Below are positions 57,010 through 64,000 of a stretch of 64,000 bases of DNA, one piece after another (within the stretch, counting starts at the first letter, position 1; each line of letters starts with the position of its first letter). The notes under the pieces were generated by a model. That model worked only from the letters and a program-made list of their open reading frames with translations, was not told the origin of the DNA and did not search any database. The position numbers and the translations under genes are program-made. Source of the DNA: Papilionanthe hookeriana x Papilionanthe teres (Eukaryota; Streptophyta; Magnoliopsida; Asparagales; Orchidaceae); contig CM040430.1 in the NCBI GenBank assembly GCA_022702705.1, positions 11,685,324-11,749,323 of the forward strand, in the 5' to 3' direction.

Positions 57010-60000
57010 GAACGTACCTGGGTCAGACAGTCAACCAAGGTTTCATCGAATGGAAGAACATCATGGCTAGTTGATACTTGTTTTTTTCCTGATTGCAAAG
57101 GTTAAAGTAAGGAATAGGCTTTATACATTAAATTTCATGGCTGCTTGACAATGTTAATGTAAATGTTAACTGAATGAACAAATACTTACTTTTGGCTTTC
57201 AAAATTTTCTCCCAATAACCTTTCAACCTGGATGTAGATGTACCTTTCAACCTCGTTTTTGCAGGGTCGTTCACATTGCACTCTGAATTTGAAAGTTTGC
57301 TCTTCTTGTTTGTCTTCTTAACTTGGGGTACTCTCCCTGCTAGAACTTCATCAAGATTTATAGATAGTTTTTTAAACGTGTCCCACAGACATTCCTCGGC
57401 AATATCATTTTCGTGTGCTTTATTGATGAGTTGGTATGCAAATGTCTGAGAGCATGAAAGAAATATAAGGTCACTTGAAGAAATATTATTCACCCTGGAT
57501 TCCTTTAGATCTCTGCTTCCAAACCTGTTATAGATGTCTCTTTTAGCATGAATGGACCACCGCAATAAGAAATATTTTTTCGAAATCAACTTCATTTTGG
57601 CTACGTTGAGAACAAAAAGTGCATGGAAGCACAAGAGTCCCATCATTTCAATTTTTTTGCAAGAACATGTGACCTTATAATTAACTTTGTCAACTAGCAC
57701 AGTCCAGGGCTGCCGAGTCCCCTCATCGTCCAAGCGCATTATATAATATTTATCCTGACTCCCTATAACTAATTCAACTGTAAGCCCACATAAGCCATTC
57801 AATAGCTCATGTTCAAACATTGAGTAAAGCTTCCTTGTATAAAATATGGTAGATTGCCTCAGCACTGGATTAATTTTAATCATGCGTGTTGTGACAGACT
57901 GACTGCATTTGAAATCTTTGTCCTTCTCGTTCCAGTGCCACATTTTCATTATATTTTCAATGCCGATAAAACAATCCGTCGGAGAACTTCATGGGCTTTG
58001 CAACACCGCGACGTACATTATTGGTGCACTCACTCCTCTGCGTTGATAAGATTCTCATTCCAAATATAACTTTATTAAATGTTGTTGACCATTTGTGCCG
58101 TATACAGTACATTTCGTCTAACCATACATTGCTTTGTAGTTCTCCCACTTCTATCATTAAAGACCATGTTTCATCAAACTCCTCATCAGAATCACACCGA
58201 GTCATGCATTTATAGAAAAGACCACATACGCTCTTAGTACAAACGCCACAATGGACTTTTGTATATAGTTTCTTGTAGATATGTCATTGGCATAATCTGT
58301 GACGTGTCTATGGGAGACATTCTGTAATGGCTCTTGCCATCGCTTGATCCTGGTCGGTGAAAATTATTGGATGTTTGTCTCCCATTATTCGAACGAACGA
58401 TTTGAATAGCCATATAAATGACTCAGTAGTCTCGTCGGATAAAAATTCTACTCCGAAAAGGATGTTCTGACAGTGGTGGTTAACCACACAAAAGGTGCAC
58501 ATCATAAGTTATATTTATTTAATTTGTAGCTTGTATCAAATATGATCACATCACCGGAACAGTCATAATCCAGCCTGGATAACACATCACTCCAGAATAT
58601 GCTTGTTAACCTACCAGACTCATCTGTTTGGAAATCCCATGCAAACATGGTATCCCCAACTTGCCTATCCATGAACAATTGTATTAGAGCATTAACATCT
58701 CCATGTTCAATCCTTTCTCTTCTTTCTCTTTGAATGAAATTAAATGCATCCCTCTTAGTGCATTCCAAATTCTCCACACCCCCAACCTCCGTAGCAATGA
58801 ATTGGTATGCATCTCTTGCTATGATCTCTGATCCTGTCATCGATCTTAAGACATCTGCATTTAACTCACCAATTCTTCTGCTGAAATGAAGAAGATGCTT
58901 ATCATCGTTTTCAACCAAATGATGATTGTGATTTTCAATGAATTTCAACACTTTCCAATTGCCTTCAAGATCAACAGCATATTGAACCATAACCTTACAA
59001 CCGTCCTTGTGTTTGATTTTTTGAACTTCACTGTATACATGCTTTTAGACTCTTTATTATAGCCAACTTTTCCGCAAACACAATCTTTGCTCTTCAATTT
59101 CCTGAAGTTCGGCCAGTAGCTACTATGGTCCTTCCGAACAATAAATCCTACTTGATGTGCATATGCACGATAGCTTTCATATGTTTCTTGCTCATTGTGG
59201 ACAGTGCTGCTCATAAAAATTCTCCGCAATTGGTTCATAACAAACATCTGTAGGCTCACAAGACTGCAAATTTGAACATAATTAACTCAAAGTCAGAAAA
59301 GACAAAAGCTCTGAACAACACCCCATTAATTACACAACCTAAACACCCACAATAATACCATCATAATATCATGATAACACCAGCATAACACTAGCATCAG
59401 ACAATGATAACACAACAATAACACCGTAGTAACACCCACATAATACCATTGCACAACACCTAATGTCCGAAAGTCCTGAACCAACATTAACATTTAACAT
59501 AGTCAACTATTATACTACACTAAAAGAACTATATCAAAGGTAGAAACCAACATAACATCGGAGTAGCACAATAATTACACCAGAAAAATCACAATCTAGC
59601 TAGAACAACACTACAATAATACAAAGATAACACGAGCTTAACACCATATTAACACTGGTAAAACACTAAAAATTATACCATAATATCAAAAAGATTTCTC
59701 CATAACAAAAAGTACATCTGTAAACAAAATATTAATATCAGCAAAACACCTTGATAACAAATCCATAACACCATAATAACACCAGGATAACACCCCTGTA
59801 CAACACCACAAAAAAAAATTCTCAACGCGAATCTTTACATCTAACTAAGGCAGCCACTATACTACCTAAACAGTAGTAAATGAAAGGCATAAACCAAGAT
59901 AACAACCGAATAACACGAAAATAATAACAAAAAAACACAACTCTTACTGGAATAACACAATAGTAACACAGAAGTAACACAAGTTTGACACAATAATAAC

Positions 60001-60250
60001 ACAAGAATTGCAGCAGTAAAACACGAAAAATTACATCAAAATAACAGAGAAATTGTCGCCTTGCATGAACTATGCCAGTACACTATGATGATAACACACC
60101 AAACAAAACGATAACACCAAAACATAACGATTGCCCTAACCTAACATAAAAGTACACTTACTTCATCTTCAAAGTTCAGGGAGAACAATGGCTGAATATC
60201 TTCTAGCATTTCAACATCATTCAGGTCTCTATGGATGCCATATACAGAAA
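57010..60250 (-). pseudogene. FAR1/MuDR-type transposase gene of MULE-C
   Basis: The order on the minus strand is as follows. Exon 1 at 60250-60162 is degenerate. Intron 1 is filled with repeats. The FAR1-type DNA-binding domain lies in 59259-58945 (ETYESYRAYAHQVGFIVRKD, CVCGKVGYNKESKS), continuing in another frame in 58990-58502 (VLKFIENHNHHLV). The MULE transposase core has D in IIFDTSYKLN, D in IIFTDQDQAMARA (58505-58308) and the glutamate region LSTQRSECTNN (58205-57957). The SWIM zinc finger is VTCSCKKIEMMGLLCFHALF (57949-57128). A small last exon lies near 57090-57018. Frame changes near 58970, 58300 and 57955 leave no single ORF, though some may be introns. The product would bind the MULE ends and move them. 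Confidence 0.8.
59330..60135. repeat. 11-bp repeat array in intron 1 of the MULE-C transposase gene
   Basis: NNAATAACAC units on +, that is TGTGTTATT on the coding strand of the transposase gene, more diverged than at 49012-49560. Confidence 0.75.
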
Positions 60251-60575
60251 CCCTAGCTGCAAGCAAAGGTGTCCATGATTTCTTCAGCTGCGACCAATAA
60301 AACAGTGGGTGAGGTGCCAAGTTTTTTTATTTTAACACTGGCGGGAACTGAAAATACATTACGGGTTAGATTCGAACTGAGTCACGCGTAAAAATCCATT
60401 TCATCCCTGTTTGAACGGGTGGGGCCGACAATTCCACGTGGCAAGGCGCTATTGGTCCTGTAACTGCCGTCTCTCCCGCGAGACGAGCGACGGAACCCTT
60501 TTCAGCGGAGTTCTGCCTCGAAGAAAATCGAGAAATCACCGAAAACACGCGAAGGAAACCAAAATCCTTCGAGAT

Positions 60576-63400
60576 ATGTCCTCGAAGCCAACCATCCTGT
60601 TAGGGTTTCTGTTCCACTTGATTCCATTGCTTGCAGCAGAAACCCAATCTTGTCTGGCTGTTTACAAGGAGGGCGGCGCCCCGGCAGTCTTTCAGTCGCC
60701 TAAGTGCCCTCGGTGGACGCTTCCCGCCGATTCTCCCGGCGGCCCTCCCACCAACTGTCAGGTTGCTGTTCTCCAGGGGAGGCGCAGGTCTCAGGAAGAC
60801 CGCGCCGTCTGTGTCCTAGATATAAGGATTCCATTCTTAGGTATGGCATCTCCTTCCGTCTCGTTGTTTTTCTAAGGGTTCATTCAGAAGGCAGTAAATG
60901 TTGCTGTAATAAAAAGCTTGTAGTTCATGAAGAGCTTATTGGACTGCTTAAGATGCTCTGTTCGATTCATTCATCAAGTCTTTGAATATGAATGGATATT
61001 TTGGGCTCAGTTTTTAAATGGGTTGAAGATGAGAAACATTTTTGTTCGTTCTGCTCGTTATTGCCTATTTATTATTATTATTATTATTTTTGAAATTGTT
61101 TCATGATTGGCTCTTGTTTGGTTTGAATCTAACGAAACGAAAACTGTTCTTAAGTTCTAAAATTAAATTTAATTTTCTTTAAAAATAATGATTTTATTTT
61201 CAAACATAAAAAAAATGGAAAAATAAATCATCTTTTTTTAAAAAAACATGTTTTCTATTGACAACCAACAAAATGAACCATAATTATTATTCTTTATTTG
61301 GTGCCGTGGTAAATTTATCAGTATAGTCGTTGGTACAAGTTTTCTCCCTTTGAACTCGGAAAATCATTGTATTGATTATGATAGCTTGTGCATCTGGCTG
61401 CTGCCATAAGTGCCAAAATCTAGAGTTACTGGGGCAATAGGTAAAGGTGTAAACGAGCTGAGCTTTAGCGACCTTAAGGCTTGTCTGTCTTTGGCTTTTT
61501 CAAATTTGTTGTTGTTGTGTTCGACTCGTGTTCGAAATGGCTTGTGAATAAGTTGTTCATGTTCTGCTCGATTCAAACGTGTTTGTTTGAATTAATCTTG
61601 TGTTCGGCTCAAAATCATAATTTTAAAAAATATTATATCCAATAATATATTTAAATCACAAAAATTAAAATTTTATTTTATTACTCTCCTAAAAGAGATT
61701 AAAACCCAATTTCTGCTTCCACAGGGCCACAACCATGTCATGTGTGAGATGGCTTTTAAGCAAATGCGATTCATTTTTAGAGAGAATAGTTTAAGTAATC
61801 ATGTCTTTATTCTCGATGTGGGATTAAACGCAGTAGGGAGGGTGGTACTACGGCGCAGTCAAGCAAGAGGGAAGGCGGGACCGCGGGGCAACCAGGCCGG
61901 ATGGAAGCGAGAGTGGGACTGTGGGAGCAATTTTTTTTAAGACACTTACATACACACCCAATTCTTATGTATTTTTGTGTCCATCACAAAAATTTTGGTG
62001 AGACTGCGGGAGGGAAAGATGGTCGGGCCAAATTTTTTTTCTTAGAGGCAATTACATACTCCAATTCTTATGTATTTACATTTCCAACACATAAATTTTA
62101 TTTTTAATTTGCAGTCCTAGCTCATATTATTTAAAAATTAATAAAATTTAATAATTTATCAATACATCATATAAATTTAATATAGAAGATTATACTAATA
62201 TTATTTTGTTATTGTTTAATTAATTTGTGCCAAATCGAGTTGAACACAAATGAACAAAACCTTTGTTCGTGTTCGACTAGTTTACAAATTGAGTTCAAAA
62301 AAATTGTTCATGTTTGACTCGTTTGCATAACGAATGAATCAAACTCTAGCTACTTATGTGCCAAACACAAGTTGTTTGTGAATGATGAGCTTTTTGGAAA
62401 ACCCTAGCACTAAGGACATGGTTTTTAGTTATTTTTTGATTGATTTGCATTTTATCTATAGTTATATCCCCAATCCAAGGAAGTTGTCAACATTTTATTA
62501 CAATGCTAAAATGATATTGACGTGAAACTAGCATGAAACAACTGTAGTTTGTAGATTAGTTTTATGCGTGTTTGAAAAGAGGTTTTTAAACTCACATTGG
62601 GTTCCAATTCTGGCTCTCGCAGAAGTCACATTTGGCGATTTTGAAAGTCTTGGCTGTATTGGCATTTTGTTTTGATCTCAATTTTATAAAATCTTTTAAG
62701 AAATGTAAGATAGTTCTCATCATTTAGCCAACTTTTGACAGTTTCAGTTGGTTTTGGTGGTTACAGCTGCCATGATGCTTTTACTCTTCATTCTATGCAT
62801 TTCCAATTGAATACTTTGAAACTAAGATTAAAGAAGTTGTAAATAAAAATTTCAATCAATTTTGAAAGGTCTCTACTGAAATTGATCTTCAACCCTGCCA
62901 AAACAAATTCGTGCTGCCAAAACTAAAATCTATGATCTGAAAGGGACAATTATGGAAATTGAAATTGGCCGCTCTTCTTGTAATGCAATCCTGCAATCAT
63001 TGTTCTTTAACGTACTGATTCAATTTTTCCTGTGAGTTTTTGTAGTTAGTAAGTGCCCATTTTTACTTTTTAATGTGCTATCGAAAATTGAAATTGTTGT
63101 TTCTTGATTGGTTCAGAGAGAAGGGGAATCAAGGAGATTCAAGTTGGTATCGTGGCTGTATTTGATGGTCATAATGGTGCAGAAGCCAGTGATTTGGCTT
63201 CCAAACTTCTAGTGGAGTATTTTTTATTACATGTGTATTTTCTTCTTGATGGAATATATTCTGCAACACTTAAAAAGTCTGTTGAAAAATTGACATACAA
63301 TGAAAAGCAAAATGTGATTATCCGTGTGCTTGAATCGGCCAAAAAAGAAAGTTGGCTAAAGTGGGGTCAAAAAAGGTTTGGATGTACAGTTCTCTCCTAT
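60576..63400 (+). CDS. Protein phosphatase 2C, first two exons (gene continues past or towards the window end)
   Basis: Exon 1 is 60576-60840. It starts MSSKPTILLGFLFHLIPLLA, a hydrophobic signal or anchor segment, and contains QGRRRSQEDRAVCVLDIRIP, where the ED pair is a PP2C metal-site motif. A 2.3-kb intron follows (donor GTATGG, acceptor TTCAG at 63116). Exon 2 starts at 63117 and reads GIKEIQVGIVAVFDGHNGAE, then ASDLASKLLVEYFLLH; DGHNG corresponds to the family's DGHGG. The 3' end of exon 2 is not clear and the frame stays open to 63448. PP2Cs are Mg/Mn-dependent Ser/Thr phosphatases. Further exons are not seen before 64000, so the gene is partial here. Confidence 0.8.
60841..63116. other. 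Intron 1 of the PP2C gene
   Basis: AT-rich intron with a short ATT microsatellite (about 61072-61092) and two half copies of the MITE family at 61941-62107. No gene inside is supported. Confidence 0.6.
61941..62107. repeat. Two arms of the MITE family in the PP2C intron
   Basis: TTACATACACACCCAATTCT at 61947 and TTACATACTCCAATTCTTAT at 62052 are both in the left-arm orientation. They look like two partial copies, not one inverted repeat. Confidence 0.4.
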
Positions 63401-63448
63401 TATGTACGACTTACTTTTAGAGTATCAGTGTTACTATTAATTTTATGA

Positions 63449-64000
63449 TAAATATGGCCTTTGATATCAGATTTTGCTTCTGATTTATTGAATCATCTTG
63501 AATTCGTGTATATTTGCTGCCTGCATCAATTATTATCTATATTAACTGTTATCTAACAGCTCATTTTCATGACTAATCTTTTTTTTCTTACATGCCATCG
63601 GTGCTGTTCTTTTTATGCTGCTATATGCTGTTGTTATAATAGTTGGATGTTTACCTATGAAATGCTTTATTTCTATCTACTTTTCTATTTTTTATTTTGG
63701 ATAGTCCGATGATAGGAAAACGAGGCTCTAATGCCTCAGAGGGGTCACACTGTTGGAAATTGTGATTCTTGGTGTTGGAGATGCTATTTAGTTTAACTAA
63801 TCATTATGAGATTACCAATGGCTCGAGTCCTGCTCTATTATTCTCTATGCAATGTAATGGTTTTTCTGGTTATCTACTTTGATGTTTCATTTTTGATGAA
63901 CCCAAGGAACTTGGACTTAGGAAGTTGAACCATAACTTCATTTTTTTGGGTGTGTGTTCAGGGAATTAATTGTCCGATGGTCTTAGAAATGTTTATCTGA
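63449..64000. other. End of window, no further exon recognised
   Basis: AT-rich sequence, presumably the next PP2C intron. I find no further phosphatase motif. Confidence 0.4.

Larger units (their letters stand above)
54960..60455. mobile_element. MULE-C, 5.5 kb, with transposase gene
   Basis: The left terminal repeat has CCAATAGCGCCTTGCCACGT, then GGAATCGCCGGCCCCACCCG and GAAATGGATTTTTACG (54998-55068). The right end repeats it in inverse (60386-60455). The outer roughly 35 bp present at the left (GACTCCGCACATATTTC) are missing at the right, so the right edge is truncated or mis-set, and no target duplication was found. It contains a first part of the Ulp1-type gene on + and a nearly complete transposase gene on -. 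Confidence 0.8.

Noticed and set aside
57010..59259. FAR1-type gene as a host light-signalling factor (FHY3/FAR1)
   Set aside because: It lies between MULE terminal repeats with the companion Ulp1-type gene and is degenerate, so a transposase gene is the better reading.
61740..61940. 66-codon frame in the PP2C intron
   Set aside because: No recognisable domain and no splice signals that would join it to the phosphatase exons.

Overview
The window is nuclear DNA from a flowering plant, probably a eudicot. Two host genes with plant-type introns can be recognised: acireductone dioxygenase and a protein phosphatase 2C. Nearly everything else is transposable elements. The species cannot be told from the sequence.

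Region 1 (1-37839): a tandem array LTR-internal-LTR-internal-LTR of a giant Ty3/gypsy retrotransposon, transcribed on the minus strand. The LTRs are about 5.4 kb (14538-19932 and 32441-37839; a third is cut by the window start and ends at 1990). The internal regions are about 12.5 kb. A full unit is about 23.3 kb. The large size, a TGGCGACTC-type primer binding site, an extra ORF before gag, the order protease-RT-RNase H-second RNase H-integrase, and tandem repeats in the 3' UTR all point to the Tat/Ogre lineage. The outstanding feature is an additional ORF downstream of integrase in both copies. It encodes an AlkB-type Fe(II)/2-oxoglutarate dioxygenase closely resembling plant ALKBH9/10 RNA N6-methyladenosine demethylases. 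A 20-nt sequence beside the 3' LTR is the exact reverse complement, at RNA level, of a site in the 5' leader. This would allow genome circularisation.

Region 2 (37840-42740): the remaining exons of an acireductone dioxygenase gene (+). The retrotransposon array ends 233 bp before the first visible exon, so it lies in an intron or has replaced the 5' end. The last long intron holds a MITE and an internally deleted gypsy element.

Region 3 (42740-47497): AT-rich intergenic DNA with MITE relatives, one solo LTR that has a clean target duplication and sits inside a MITE, and a SINE-like element.

Region 4 (47498-60455): a nest of three Mutator-like elements (MULEs). MULE-A is a short coding-free element. 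MULE-B is inserted in the right terminal repeat of MULE-A. MULE-C adjoins them. B and C are complementary deletion derivatives of one two-gene element: a Ulp1-type protease gene reading right and a FAR1/MuDR-type transposase gene reading left. Their first introns are packed with an 11-bp repeat, TGTGTTATTNN.

Region 5 (60456-64000): the 5' end of a PP2C gene, whose start codon lies about 120 bp from the end of MULE-C.

A caution runs through region 1. Differences between the copies cluster at CAG/CTG and neighbouring CG/TG sites and include many small indels. This looks more like sequencing error at methylated sites than normal decay, so many of the frame breaks described may not be real.
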